From Progne subis subis (Eukaryota > Chordata > Aves > Passeriformes > Hirundinidae), in contig JAKJHU010000038.1 of assembly GCA_022316685.1 (NCBI GenBank), positions 2,962,384-3,026,383 on the forward strand: 64,000 nt of DNA, written 5' to 3'. A model generated the notes under the pieces. The model saw only the letters and a list, made by a program, of their open reading frames with translations. It made no database searches and was not told where the DNA came from. The position numbers were made by a program, and so were the translations under genes. Within the stretch, counting starts at the first letter, position 1. Each line of letters starts with the position of its first letter. Below, piece by piece: positions 28,936 through 42,800 of the stretch.

Positions 28936-30877
28936 TTCTTGGAATTTTCTGTTATATCTGAAAAATATGAAGAAAAATTTTCTGTTGCAAGACCAGAAAA
29001 GCCTAGGGCATGAAAAATGAGCTTATATATGGTTGGCCATTAATAAGCTAAGTGTCTTAATGCATTTCTCAGATATTCCTTTTTTTCTCATGAGGTACCA
29101 AAATGCAAGACAGTGTCCTGGAACAGAGCAGTGTAATTGAAGTAATGCCTTTATGATTGCTAATTTCTCACAGATGGTTTTATATAAAAGAAGATAAGCA
29201 GGCATAGCATGTTGAACATTTAGATAATTTTGAAGGTATATGAAAATAATTTTATGGTTTCTAGCATTTTCTTGCTTCTTAGCATTTCTTCTGGCCGATC
29301 TTTCAAAATGTGCTGTGGAACATTTAAAAATTATTTAAAGAATGAAAAATAGTGTACTTTGTTCTAGGATCGACACCATCTGTGGCAGCTATGCACACAA
29401 AAACTTACAAATCTAATTTGCTCTAAATGTTAATATGTGTCCTGCTAACAAGAACACACTTTGGTGGAAATCAGACAGAATGGAACTGATTGGGAAAGAT
29501 ACAGAAGGGAGAGATATGTGTATGCTGTCTTACCCATATAAAGATCAGCGCCCGAGCAGATTCCATTAAAGTCTAAAAATAAATTAACACAGTTCAGTTA
29601 TTCTCATTGGCTTCCTTATCTTCTCCCCCCAGACCCATCTTTCCATGAGCAAAGATAATTTGTGGACCATGTAAGATAAATCACAATGGCAGCTTAGTAA
29701 TGGCGACACTTCCCTGGCTGGCGTGCAGAGTTGCCGCCAGGACAGGGTTCTGGCACTGGCAGTCCTATCCTGGGCTGTTCCAATCTTGCCTCCAGCATCA
29801 GATTGTTTTGAGACTTTCCTGGATCAAGGAAATGTGCCAGCCCTAAACCTTCCATTGCTCTTGGCAATTTTGCTGGGAACCTGTTCTGTTTATCATCATT
29901 TTGTGGAAATGAGACAAGCTGCCTCAAGCCTGCCAGCTCAGTGCTGACTCCTCCAAGGCACATCAGTATCTGGAGAGTGCCTGTAGCCCCCACCTTCCTG
30001 AGTTTTACTGTTGTGTTACTTCAGAGCTAAAGGATAGCAGGAGCGTGCAACAGAGGAGCTTTTTGCAAGAGTCTCTGAAATACTTAACATTTACTTTGGA
30101 TAGAACAAAATATGCATTCAGATAAAAAGAAAGAAGCCTTGTCTTAGAAATGTCTTCTCTGATTTCACACCACTGCCACATTTCAGTCAGACCACCCTCT
30201 AGGCAGGCCATCGGAGTGAAAGGACTGTTAGGTACCCTGTGTCATTATTTCACACTGAGGTTTAAGAACAACAGAGAAACAACCTGAACATTTGCTAAAT
30301 CTATACAGACTGTGATCTCCTTATAAATTCTTATAGCTAGTACTGTCCTTATTACATGCACTTTTAATTATTTAATGACTGGAACTCACATGCTGCTCTT
30401 CCCTTTCATAATATGATTGTTTTGCCTGTTTCAGAGCTTCATCACTTTCAATTGGTTTTGTCCTATAACTGGGACAATTTAATGAGGTAGTGGTGGGCTG
30501 TGATCTCCTTCATTACTTGTCACAGGACTCAGGGTTTGCAATCTTTTCCCACCAGGCAGTACCAGCAAATGTTTAGGAGCAGTGCATTTAAGTGAGACCT
30601 TTAATTGCTCCACAGGGCTGCAGAACACAACGATCTTGGCAGGGCAGACTCATGTACATCCTTGTGAATAAATATGGCTGTGATAAATGTATACACCGAT
30701 GCTACTGTAATGTCCAGAGAGGGGATGTATCCTGCTTTAACAACCTGCTGTGATACAGTTCTGAGAAAGGCAAAACCCATCCCTGATCTGGTAGCTTGGT
30801 TTTGTTTCTGGCTTCACTGTGAAGCTCTGCTAATGCTCCCACTGGAAATGCCAGTGAGGAAAATCACCAAGTGTAAA

Positions 30878-30931
30878 AAGCCCAATGTAATGGGCTTCAA
30901 TACATTATGCAAAAAGCATAATGTAATGAAG
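30878..30931. repeat. Adjacent inverted repeats forming strong hairpins
   Basis: A 10-bp perfect inverted repeat (tacattatgc / gcataatgta, 30901-30910 and 30916-30925) around a 5-base A loop extends outward past one A-A mismatch by five more pairs (30895-30899 with 30927-30931). This gives 16-base arms with one mismatch. A second stem (aagccca / tgggctt, 30878-30884 and 30891-30897, loop 6) overlaps its outer edge, so the two structures compete. Function is unknown. Confidence 0.85.
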
Positions 30932-33900
30932 ACACAAGAGTGTAAAGTCTAGAAAACTGCATTAATAAAGAAAGAAATACAGCAGTCGTGGATTGGAGCT
31001 GTTGAGCGAGAGATATATAGGTCAGTGTGTTTAATGGACTCCAGCATTAAGGTCTCACAAATAAGTGTAATATTCTGCATATGATGTATTATTTTAGGAA
31101 ACTGTATATTGCATTATCTAAAAGTGTTTGAAGTTCTACATCTTTTCTTTCATAAGGTTTGATGCATTAGTTACCATGAACACTGTGCAGTTTTCTGAAG
31201 GAAAGGAAAATTGTAACCAATGCCTCTTACAAACTGCAAAATTACATAAAATAGCTTTTCAGTCCAGCAATGTCATGGCTGTGATATCCAATCTTGTGTA
31301 CTCTGAAAGGATTAGAAGCAATAAAAGCCTTACTCCATTTTGAAGAAGATTTTGAGCTGTTGTAGGGAATTTTTTTCTCAATTATGAAATCTATGTGTAC
31401 TTGTGTGGGATGAATACTTCTTATATTGGTCCTTGAAATTCTGTCTCTTGATACAAATTTATCTTTTTCTGTTGTATATTTGGTTGTTGTTGTTTACTTT
31501 GCCTTTTAAAAAGAAAAATAAGAGTTGAGATGGTGTGCTTTTGTTTGGGGTGTTTTACACCAACCATGTAGAGTTTTTGAGCAAAGTGCAGGTGAAGTGG
31601 TTAAGAGTGAGCAGGCTGTGGTTTTCTTGATGAGTGAAATTTTAAATTTACTTATTTTCTAGGAAGATTGAGGGGACGACCAAAATGAGAGCTCATTCCT
31701 CTTCCAGCTCTTGTGAGGTGAAGATGTAAAAATTAAAGTTCATGTTCCTTCTTTACTTGAGCTTTGTGCTATACAGGGAGAAGAGATTTGAAAGAAAAGA
31801 GCATAGGCAAAATTGGCAGTGTAAATGCAATACCAAATTAGCTGAGAAGTCTTGGTCTGTAATTTAGGTGAGATTATTTTTGCCTCCTGGACTGATCTTG
31901 CTGCCTCTGTAGTATCACAGAGGGGTTGGATAAGTAGCTATATTGTGTATTTTTTTGGCCACAGGGCAAATGCCCTTACATATTATTTCTGGTAACAATG
32001 GTCCTGCCCAGTAATTTCAATAACGTGTAGCTTGCTTGAACAAGAACATGCATAGCTCGATTAGGCAGGGAAATATGAACTAAGCAGTGAAATACTTACT
32101 TTGTGATGTTTTTGCAGTTGAGAATTTCTGAGGTTGCCAAATTCTATTATTAAAGATGATGCTAACTAATCAAGATCCTAAACAAGCACTTAACTCAGTC
32201 TCAGCTGCAACGCAGGAATAATTCTAGGGATTTTGCAAAATTATTCACAGTATTGAAGTCTGTGACAGGAAACATTTTTCTTATCATGTGTTTGTGAACC
32301 TGAAACAAATTTACAGCCTTGTGAGACTTATATATCAAGGATGTGAACTATAAGGAATGAAATCAGAGTGCAAAATTAATACATTCAAATTATAGTTATT
32401 TAAAAAAATTGTGTTAATTACTCATTTGGAGAAGAGGGAGAATAAAATATGTGAACTTAGATCACTGTGAGCAGAATAATGACTGAAAGCACTTCAATGC
32501 CCACGTTACTGTACTTCCTTTAGCAGTTTGCCCAGAAGTTGTACAGAATATTTTTAACCTCATCCGTAGTAAATATTTCTAAAGTTGCCTTCAATATTTA
32601 AGTGTGTAGCAATTTTCATTTAGATACTGTATTTTAGTCCTAATGATGCATTCAGTATGTCATCACTATAGGATGACTTTTTTTTCAGTTATGATATGAT
32701 CGTCTTTAATTTGCAGTTGAAATTTGAAGACCTAACCAGGAGGATATGGGTTGTCACAGGGAGAGTGGAAAGCTTTTATCAGCTTTAGATTTTGTCTATT
32801 GGAATTGACTATATCACATTTAGAGACAATTACATAGGCAAAGGAAACTGTTGCCTCTGTCCCATTCTTCTTTGGAGTGAAAGAAAGCTTTCTAGCAGGG
32901 CAGTAACAATGTTTAAGCTCTTGGATCATTGTTTTAAAAAATGTTTTAATTCAGTCTGTCCCTTTTTTTCACCTGGTAGTCATACTAAAAGTAATAAAAG
33001 GCTCAAACATTGATGATAGGCAGCTGCAAAAAGCAAATGTTTAGCATCGTGTTTCCGTACTGTGACACGAAGTTGTGCATTTAATTGCTCTACTCACAGC
33101 TCATGCTGTGCAAGGCAGAGAAGCCACCCAGTCAGAGCAGGGAAAGCTGTACCATGTAACTTCTGTAAGTAATTGTCTTGATGAGGACTGTATTTGCAGC
33201 AAACCTTTTATGAGCTGACTGCACAACAAGAATAATCCTCCAGATAATGAGCACTTTTGAGAATCCTGTTAACTGTTCATGGGCAATTTTCAGGCAGATG
33301 CTAAATGAGTTCAGCAAACGTTGCTCATCAGCAGCAGTATTTTGCCAATATTTTGGAATGCTGCTGTCTCTGCTGAGAGGCTGTTGATCTTTCTTTCAAG
33401 AAAGCCTGTCCTGTGTAAGTGCGGTTGCATTAATGTATCTAGATCGCAGTGGATGCCCGTGACGGAAGCCACAGCTCTTGGAGCTTGGCTGGTTGTCATA
33501 GTTGTAATTGATGTCATGTCACTACTGCTGAGGGAGGTGCTGAGTCCTGGGGATGATCCTGGCTGAGAAGCCAAGGGAGATTACAGCTTTCCATCCTGAC
33601 ACCCAGGAGTCTGTTAGGTAGAACACAACTGAGTCAAATTAACACTGTACATCTCTGCCAAAATGTACCTTTTTCTTTCCCTGGAAAAAAAGAGGGAATG
33701 CAGCTGCTAAATTATTTAGCAAATGTAGCAAACTCTGCTTGTTTTCCCTGAAGAGACATTTTTGTAAGTTATCTATGATCATGGCTCTCATCTGTATATA
33801 GACCAAGATGCTGAAATGTCTTCACCATTTATGAAACCCTTGAATTACCTTAGGAAAAGTCTGTGATTATTACTGAAACTTGTTGAGAAGATAATTATAC

Positions 33901-36900
33901 TGAACATTAAGAACACATCTACATGGAAATCTGGGAATCTGTTATGTTCTAGGCTGTATGTTTTCATCCTAATTTCTGGAGGAAATTTTGGACAGATGGC
34001 ACAGGTGATTTAGCAGAAGATTGCAACCTCCTTTCTGAGAACTTAATTTAAAGTTTCTTAAATATTCTAAATGCTTATTCTGCCTAAGTTTAATGGATCT
34101 GAAACCAAATTAATGCTGCAAAGAAAGATCTTTTTCTCTATAACATTGTGGAAAGACGCTGTAATAGATGCAGAAGACAGTCTTGGGCTGAAGGGAGGAA
34201 AGTACAAGCATTCATTTCAGCTCCATGTTGTTTAGAAAAATGAATTCTTCTATTTAGAAGGTTCATAGCTTTCATATGTTAGAAGAGGCTGGCTTCCCTT
34301 CTCTTCCTCAAAGACAATGAGGACAAATATTTTCCGAATCACTCTTTGTTTACAAATATATTGATGATAGGCTTTACCCTAGGCAGCACCTGAATGTGAA
34401 AGTAAGTATTTGCACAAGTGCAGATTTCATAGTAATAGTTCTCTTTTCATGAATGCTGATTTGCAGATAGTTTTTATTGTAGTTCATCATTAAATTGAAG
34501 AATTGATCCCTGGAAATAAATGTGGTGTTTGTAAATTATTTTTCAGTATTTACTACCTGCTCCTAATGTGATCAAAAGGGAAGATGTGCTGTTCATTAGG
34601 GAATCTTAGCAAAAGCTTCTATAAGGAAAATGAAAGTTACAGAATTTTCAGCAAATGTGCCTGGGAAACTTCCCTGATCTTTAAAGGGCTACTGTTGTCT
34701 TTTAAGAGTTAAATGTTGTCTACATCAAAGTAAGTCTGTCTGACTTTCCTGTATTTTCCATTTTTATTTTTTTGAATGAATCTATCTCTATAAAAATGGG
34801 ATTTTCTCTTTGTTTTGAAGAAATGCTGGAACAGCCCACATAAAACAACTAAACAGCAATTTCATTGCTTTCTTTCTCATGTATAAGAACAAATCATGCA
34901 AATTTTTTTTTTTTTCAGCAAAGTAATTTACAAGTTAAAAAGTAAACAGTGTCCACCATGACTAAGCTGAGAAGTAAAATTTTCAATTGCAGACAATGAA
35001 ACTGTTGGAAAAAATATTTAGGAATATTTGGACTAACCCACCATATTTACCATGACTGAGGGGAATGGAATACATTGCTTGTTGGGAATTACGAACTTGG
35101 CATGAAGGACCATTCCTTGGCTGACATTGTATAGATTTGGGATCTCAGTGTTTGAGGAACTCTTCCCTCTGGCTTGGTTTGTGCATCAGGAGCATTATAG
35201 CTATAATTTCCCTTCAAGTTTTGCAGCTCAGGAAGTATTTTCTATGCTGATTTTTCTCCCCTTGCCTTCTCTGAGATAATCAGGGGGGGAAAAAAAGAAA
35301 GTATGATTTTGTAAAATCTCATGTTCACTTGACATTGAGATAGGGTTTTATCCCATTTGGCACATCTCAACATTACATTTTCAGTAACCCTCTTTCTGTT
35401 TTGGTCATATTTTAAAACCAAGTTTCTCTGTCACAAACGTACAATGGCTGTGACCACTTAGTCACTGGTGGTATCACACAGCTGATTCCATGTGGAGAGA
35501 GATGAAAGGACAGACCAGACCAACCCGAGAACCGTCTGTACAATAGATTTCTAAAATTTTAGCAAATCGGCTGTGCTTGGTCAGATACTAATCTAGAATG
35601 GTTATAAATTAGATTTACTCAACTCAAAATAATATTAGGACTTGAGACATGCCAGTCAGGTGTTCTGTTTGCTGTAATGCTGATAGCAGGTGATTTACCT
35701 GGAGCCAATGTATGGGAGTTTTGCTGCTGTCTTTAGTAGAAGGCGTTTATCATTTGCACTAACTAAAAGGGAGAGAAAAGAAATTAGAAACAGAAATTGA
35801 AAGAGCATAATATTTTAAAGCAGGAATCTTCTTATTTTCTTTATCTTTTCTTTTAAATCACCCATGAGATGTCAGGGGACAGATCTCTGCATTTTTCCCC
35901 ATGAATGCTTTTCAGAAACAAATTGAAAAAGCATTTTGTGGCTTCATGTTGTGATAGGTGATTTGTGATTGCATCAATCGTGTCCTGTTACATCAGTAAT
36001 GTGTCCATTGCATTTCAGTAGGGTTATAAACTGATGCAAATAAAATGTTTCACTACGGGTTACCATAGCCGCAACTGGTATTTTTCTTAGCTATTGCACT
36101 GTGTTCTAGTGTGAAATCTCACAGCAAGGTTCCTTAGCTCATGTCACCACCAAATTGTTTACATTTAGTGAAAGTTTAGGACAAGAAAAAAGACAACAAG
36201 CTTTCAGTTTTTTAAAAGAATTGCAAGGGGGAAAACCTTTAGAAATGCTTTAATATACAATTTTTATTACTCATGAAACAATTGTACACAATTTAACAGA
36301 GTCCATATCTTACGTTACCTTTAAGTAATAGTGTTTGAAGTGTACTGCTGGTTTTGTCTTAACCTTCTTAAATGACACTATTATATTTCCTTTGCATTCC
36401 CAGTGATGCCTGTGAAAGTGTGGTCTGAGTTATGACACCAAGAATAGATGACAGCGGTCTTGATTATATAAAGGCCTACCCTAGTGTCACTGCTTTTCTT
36501 GATTAATCTTTGTCAATAAAGGAGGAGTAACAGTGATGTGAGGACCACAACACCATAATTGCCATAATTCACATGCTCTTGGGGGCATCAAAAGAAAAAT
36601 ATAAACAATTAAAGCTTTTGGATTTACTGGGAAAAGTCCTAAAATAGTTTTGAGCCTGCCCATTAAGGTATCAGTCATGATGCTTGAGGAACTTGGCTTT
36701 TAACTTCATCAAAACTGGGGATGCTACAGGCTGGAAACTGCTATATATAAATGCATTGTTATAAACTCTTATTGATAGTCAATAACTGTAGGCATTCTAC
36801 AGTATCTCAGGTGTACCTGTACAATACCTATATTTATTGTAATTGTTATGTATCTTTATATGTGATGGTTGGAGACATCTTTCTTTTTAAGGCTGAAAAG

Positions 36901-37554
36901 TAGCTAGAATTCATGTTATTTTCCCATTTTTTTTTTCCACAGCAGTGAGGCTAGAAAATTTCGTAATTAGTGAATTTAGCTGATCATATTATAGCATAGA
37001 TTCAACTTTTCTGTTTAAGGAAAAGGTTAGGTATTGTCAGATGTCCAAGGAAATTGTTGGATACTGTGACACTGTCACTGTCTATTTGGGCTTTTTTCTT
37101 TCTTTTTCCTGGAAATATTCTTCATGTTGAGGAGGTCCCAGAGCCTCGACCTGACCACACATGAACAGATTGCAATGCAGGTTTTTTTCATGTTTACATT
37201 GCAGTAATTAATGTGAAGCTATGTTGTGAAGCATTTGTCCCCATGAGCTCTTTGTAAGTCAAGCTTCAGGTTCCTAATTCCCATTGCAAAGTTGTGATAA
37301 ATTTAATACAGGCTGTTGCTTTTAAAATCACATGTCTCTTACAGAACTGTAACTTAAAAAAACCCCAAACCAAACAAATGACTTTTATTGTCAACAAACA
37401 AATTACTTATACTCAGGTATGTGAAAACCTTTCCTAGACATGTGCTTTTTTCTTTTTCTTTTTGGCTGTTGGTTAGTCATGACTGAGATGCCTCAGTTTA
37501 TTGGTGCTCTCCTGGTTGTGGCTCTCTGAAAGCATTGCCCTAAGTCTGGCAGAG

Positions 37555-37900
37555 ACGAGCGGTTTCAGCTGTAATGGGCAGCTGCCTGTGCCCCCTGCCC
37601 TCCTCTGCCCCATGTTCCTGGGGGCTCCCTCCCACGCTGCTCCAGCTGCCACACCGAGCACTGGCAGCTCCGCCTGCGCCTCCCGAGCGAGTGACCTTGC
37701 AGAGGAGGGATAGGCCTGTTGGGAGGGGGGCACTTGCTCTTTGATTGAAAAGAAGTGGAGTTATTGCCTTGGATGTTTGCTTTAAATACCCGGAGTGGCG
37801 CTTTTCTGCACCAGTGTTGGTGTGGCCACCGGCCAGCGTCGGTGCTCACAGGCCTGGTGACCTCAGCACAGCTCAGGGCCAGCGCTTCCGGCTCTCAGCT
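37555..37900. other. Isolated GC-rich, moderately CpG-rich patch
   Basis: About 15 CpGs in roughly 335 bases stand out from AT-rich flanks. Open frames on both strands overlap here, which is expected from composition, and none resembles a known protein. It could be a weak CpG island marking an unannotated promoter or enhancer, or an old GC-rich insertion. Confidence 0.45.
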
Positions 37901-39439
37901 GTGTATAATTGCCTTAGAACAAAGAAACAAGTTTCTTTCCACTTTGTCATAACTAAATGATTGGTGAGGTTTTTCTCAAACCTAAATCTAAACCTACTTT
38001 TATTGGGGATTGAACAAGAAAAAAAATCTGCTGCAGGGGAGAGGGCATTGTTTTTGCAAAGCTGTTAACATTTGAGAGCAAGCTAGCATCAGACTCTTTC
38101 AGCTAGCACATATGGAGCATTTCACAGACGTGACCCCAGACTATTTGTCAGCATTTAGTTTTCTGAAGCTTGCAGTTGAATAGATGGTGGGGCAGTGCTA
38201 CACTTAAATGTTCACTCAACACAAGGGGCCATATCTCTTGTGGCATGATTTTAAAATGGGCTTATAATAACTGGAGTTTTTTGGATGAATCAAATAAAGA
38301 AGTGCATGCTGTAGTTATTCGGTAATAGTGTATTCTGGTGAATCCGTGTGAGTAAAACTGTCCTAATTCTTCTATGGTATTTCGAAATTGTGTCCTCATC
38401 TGAGACACAAGCTTGAAAAATACTGTTTGGGATCATAAATGGGTTGCTGCCTCCTTAGCTAAAGTGAAAACTCATTCTGGGTTATCAGCTAGTCCACCTA
38501 GTCCACTCTCTTGCTCAGAAAATGATTTCTTTATTTTTCCAGTGTATCTCCTTTACGAAAATCGTGAAAACTGTGTATTAATATAAGTGAAAGAAACTTG
38601 GGTATCTCTGTAGAAAGCAACCAGTTAACATCTTGTCCATTTGTAGTCAGATCAGATTTTAACTTGACTCCAAAGAGAAATGTTAAAATCAAAAAATTGA
38701 GGAAGTTTTCTTGCAAAGTATTATTGATTAATATTTTGTAAGAATTTCTTTGTTAATAATTCTTATCTCCCAGCTGGGCAGAATATGGCTGATAATCTTA
38801 GGTATCTGATAAAGCAGCAGGAAGAATTACATTTTGGTAAAGAGTAAATCTGAATTCTTGTTTCAATTTACTTTAATCACTTACATCGTTAGAGATGTCC
38901 TTCATATGTACTTTAAAATCTTTCACTAGGGAAACGTAAATTTCAGATCCCAGATATCTCTGTGAGCAGTCAGGAATACTAACTGATTTCTTACATCTTT
39001 TGTCTGTGGTCATTGTTAATTGGGGGTATTTGCAGTGACTGGTAACTGGGAAAATAGCTAAACAAACTTCTTCCTAATGTTTGTGCATATATGTTTGTCT
39101 GTCTGTCACTAAATGCAACAGGAGTCATTTCTGTTGGCTCATTATGCTGATATCACATTGTGCTTTCTCTTTATCCTCTTGTGACTAAGGAAGAATAACC
39201 AGAACTTCCCAGAATAATTGGAAACTGTTCAGTTGGCTTCTCCACCTGTAATTGTATTGTCTGTATTGGGCTGATGTAGGTATAAATGTAGACTCATTTT
39301 TCCATACTGAAGGATGTCTCAAGACAAAGAACTGTTATATAAAAGATGACCTCTAGTATATTCAGGATTGAAAAGCAGGGAAAACAGTCTTGCTCCTCTG
39401 TATTGACTCTTCCTGAAACTCTACTGTGGCACAGCTAAA

Positions 39440-39835
39440 GTGTGTGATTGCAGGGCTGCTCCAGAGAGGATTATGCAGCAACTTGGACACCATGTTGCTC
39501 AGTGTTTTCTGTTCCGACTCCTGGCCCTGCATAGGACACTCCCAGAGTCACACCATGTACCTATCAGCATTGTCCAAATGTTTCTTAACCCGCTCAGGCT
39601 TGGTGCTGTGAACACTTCCTTGCGGAGTCTGTTCTAGTGCTCAGCCACCCTCTGGATGAAAAACCTTTTCTTGATATCTCAACCTCTCCTGACTCAGCTT
39701 CATGCCATTCCCTTGGGTCCTGTCACTGGTCCCGGGAGGGAAGAGACTGATGTTTGCATCTCCAGCTCCCCTTGTGAGGGTGTTGAAGACCACAGTGAGG
39801 TTTCTCTGCTTTGGTGTCTTGTGCCTTGATTCTGA
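39440..39835 (-). mobile_element. CR1 LINE fragment (3' region, diverged)
   Basis: The + strand shows phrases typical of the reverse complement of CR1 3' sequence: cagagtcacaccatgtacct, agcattgtccaaatgtttct, gcttggtgctgtgaacactt, ccaccctctggatgaaaaac, ccattcccttgggtcctgtc. The element therefore lies on the - strand. The extreme 3' end (catagaatggtttgggttgg) is not present, so it is truncated at both ends or too diverged there. The left boundary is approximate. Overlapping open frames at 39426-39908 are remnants of this repeat, not genes. Confidence 0.85.
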
Positions 39836-42800
39836 TGCAGTTCAACAGACAAAATTATCTTTTAATCACCCACTTTTCTTTGGGATGTGTTGGCTTCTGC
39901 TAGCATAGGAATGTAGTGCACTACTTGATAGAAATCAACTTTGTGAAGCAATAAACAGTAAATATGTTCTGTCACTATGCCCAAGGGAATAATATCAAAC
40001 CTTAGTTATCCATGTGTTCGAGGCCAAGCCTTAAGGAAAAAGAAGGTACATGAATATACAGTGTAAAAATATAGATTGCTTCTCTTCACTCTCCATCTGT
40101 GGACCTTCAAGAGCTCTATAAACAAGCTCACTGAGCAGCTGTATACCCCAAGGAGGCAGATAATACAGTAATAAAGTATGCCAAGCAATTTAAGGGTCCA
40201 AATCTTGATACATACCTCAGGGTTGTAAGAATTAAATAGAGTAGTTTTAGCAGAGAGACATTCTTCTGGGACACTTTTTCTTATAAAAGCAGCATAAGAT
40301 CAAACTCCCCTTCTGATAATTTTCCAGACTTTGGCTGTGCTTAGTCTTTGAGCAGAATCAGAAGAGATTACTATATAAATAACGTGAACCTAGACCTCTG
40401 GCAGGGAGGTGTTTGGCTCATAAGGTGGCAAGAAACAACAGGGATTCTCCTGAGCTTGTTTTAACTCTTGTGTAGGGCTCACTCAACATCCTAAACCCTT
40501 TTCTCTCTTTTAGTAGTCTTCTTTCAGGATTATTTTAATCTGAAAGATCTCTTGAACAAAAGATTTTAAAGCAGCCTGCAATCTTTGCTTCCATTTATTT
40601 CTTGGATGCTCTGATACCAAAGGCAGCATGAAGCAAAAGTGAAAAGAAATGCAGTAAAGCAGCTGTTGGGCCAACTGTTGTGGGATCACAGAGACCATGG
40701 AAGGAGCCCTGCTTTGCTGTGTGACCGAGTGCTTGATGTGGGACTCTGTTCCACGGTAAGCCAGGTGTCTCCACTGGCACTCTGTCCATCAAGGAAGAGG
40801 GTGTCCTCAGATTGATTCACCCCATGTGGAAAAAGGCAGGAAACATGAAAATTAATGCAAACATCAGTAATGCTTCGTCCTGCTGCTTGGGAAAAAAGGT
40901 TTGACTTCCTGGCACTCCTTGGAAAGGGGGGCAAGAGCTGCTGGAGAGGCAGGTGGTGTCTGGCTAAACCTTCCTGGGTACACAGAGGAAGACAGGCATT
41001 TACAATTCTTCCTGGATTGTAGAGTGAAGCCTTCCCATAGGGAATGGTTCAAGGTGAGAAGAAGAGAAATTATCTAAGTGTGCAAAATTTCAATTTATTC
41101 TTTAAAAACCTTTCTTGCTAGATGTAATGAAGAGTAATGCCACAAAATAAAGATATGTAAATAATTTCTTATTTGTCTCTTGTCTTTGTGGTAACACTGT
41201 AACCAAAAGCTACTTCAGTACCTCTAATGAGAACTTCACTGCTTTGTTATTCTTTCTCACTCTTCCTTTGTGTTTTTCTTTGAAAAAACCAATTTCCCTT
41301 CTGTATAGCTCAGAGTGTGTGTACTTTGCAAAGACGCTGCCATCTGCCATTTACTTTCCTTTCTGAGCTGTGATCTTAGACATATATTTCAGGGAAGAGG
41401 AAGTCAAGTGGTTGAGTTTATTTTTCCTTTTGTGTGAACAACAATGCAAATAATTCCAGAGCCAGGCAGTAAGGCTACCTGAAATGCCAACTGCAGATCA
41501 CCTTTTCAGCGAGGCATTAATTTATTCTGTGAAAAATATGCTGGGTAGAAAACTCCATTTCAATTCCTCCTCCTGTGCACTTGGCCGGATCAATTAAGCT
41601 CCGGCTTAATAGCAAGTTTTTGAGATTAAGCCAAATAATTTTGTACTTTTTCTAACCCTTATTCCAGATATTTTTCCTCTTGGCCCCTTGCTACACCTGC
41701 CTCTTGCAGCAGGCAGGGGAGCAGTGGTGGATGCTGCTGGACACATGGCAGGACCGAGGCTGCCTGTCCTTGGGTCACTTCAGGTCACCACGAGGCAGCC
41801 TTTCACTTCCAGGCAGGACATGGCCCTCCCAGAACTCAGGAACCTCTCAGAAGGCAAGGGGGAGTAATGGTCCCCTCCTTAACAGGGAGAGTGAGAGCAG
41901 GAGAAAGGGGCTCATCTTCCTCCTTCTCAACTGCTTTGTGCCTTGTCTTTGGAGATGAGTACTTCAGAAGCTGAGAAAAATACTACATGAGATCAAGATG
42001 GAAAACGTTCATCTGGGAAACTAGAGCCAGTGTGTCTGTAAGCCAGCACTGCCACAAAAATATCCATGCATTCATTAATACTTTATGATGATTTCTAGTC
42101 TGACCGGTTCCCTGGTCAAGTGTGCCTCATGGTCACGCAAAAGCCTGGATCTGCACAGCCAAGGGGCATTGTCAGTTTGAGAAAAGAGGGTGAGGTAGAT
42201 CAGGGGCAGGCCAGTGTTCATGACCACCTGCCTTAAATGAGAATTAGAGAGCTGAGGGCTCCCCTTATTTCCTTGGGAACTGTAGCAATAGCCCCAAGAT
42301 ATCCTTATACAAGAGTAAGATCAAGCACACAGCTCCTTTCCTCCTCTTGCATCAATTGCAAACAAGTGAAAAAACCAAAAGCTTTTGCTTGTCTATTAAA
42401 CATTTAGGTTTAAGTTTCAGTGATTACTGGAAAATTTTGGCAAACAATTCAAGGACTTGTCGAAAATTAAGAAAAATACTCTCCGTTAATTTTTTTTTTC
42501 GTTTTATTTTCACAATACCAAATGATGCCTTGGATCCTTTAGCTCTCCCGAGATCACTCTGAAGTTAAACTGGAAACCTAATTGGATTTTAACAGGCAAT
42601 TTGATCATGCAACTAGAAGCTTTAAGGAGCATGAATAGAATAGCATTTGAGAATGTGCAGCTATTTTGAAGATCGATGTGATTTTCTGATTTTGACAGAA
42701 AATGAAAACATAGTCAGAGGCTGTCACAAGCCTCTGAATCAGCCAGCTTCTTCTTAGAAGCCAAAGACAGCTTGGCTCAGGTAGCCTATTCTCCCACACA

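Larger units (their letters stand above)
28729..28957 (-). other. B3GALT1: B3GALT1 5'UTR portion of the coding exon
   Basis: On the - strand a very good 3' splice site (pyrimidine-rich tttttcttcatatttttcag) ends at + strand position 28958, so the terminal exon should begin at 28957. That leaves 229 bases of leader before the B3GALT1 ATG. The leader contains three upstream ATGs, each with an in-frame stop before the main start. Earlier non-coding leader exons are expected upstream but cannot be identified from sequence alone. Confidence 0.65.

Noticed and set aside
30895..30931. Considered as a microRNA precursor
   Set aside because: The arms are only 16 bases with a 5-base loop, too short for a standard pre-miRNA. 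No extension of pairing was found beyond 30895 and 30931.
39426..39908. Several 60-70 codon open frames
   Set aside because: They fall in a CR1 3' fragment read in the antisense direction, not in a gene.
41680..41958. 92-codon open frame on the + strand
   Set aside because: Low-information composition without domains. It sits in presumed intron and has no supporting signals.
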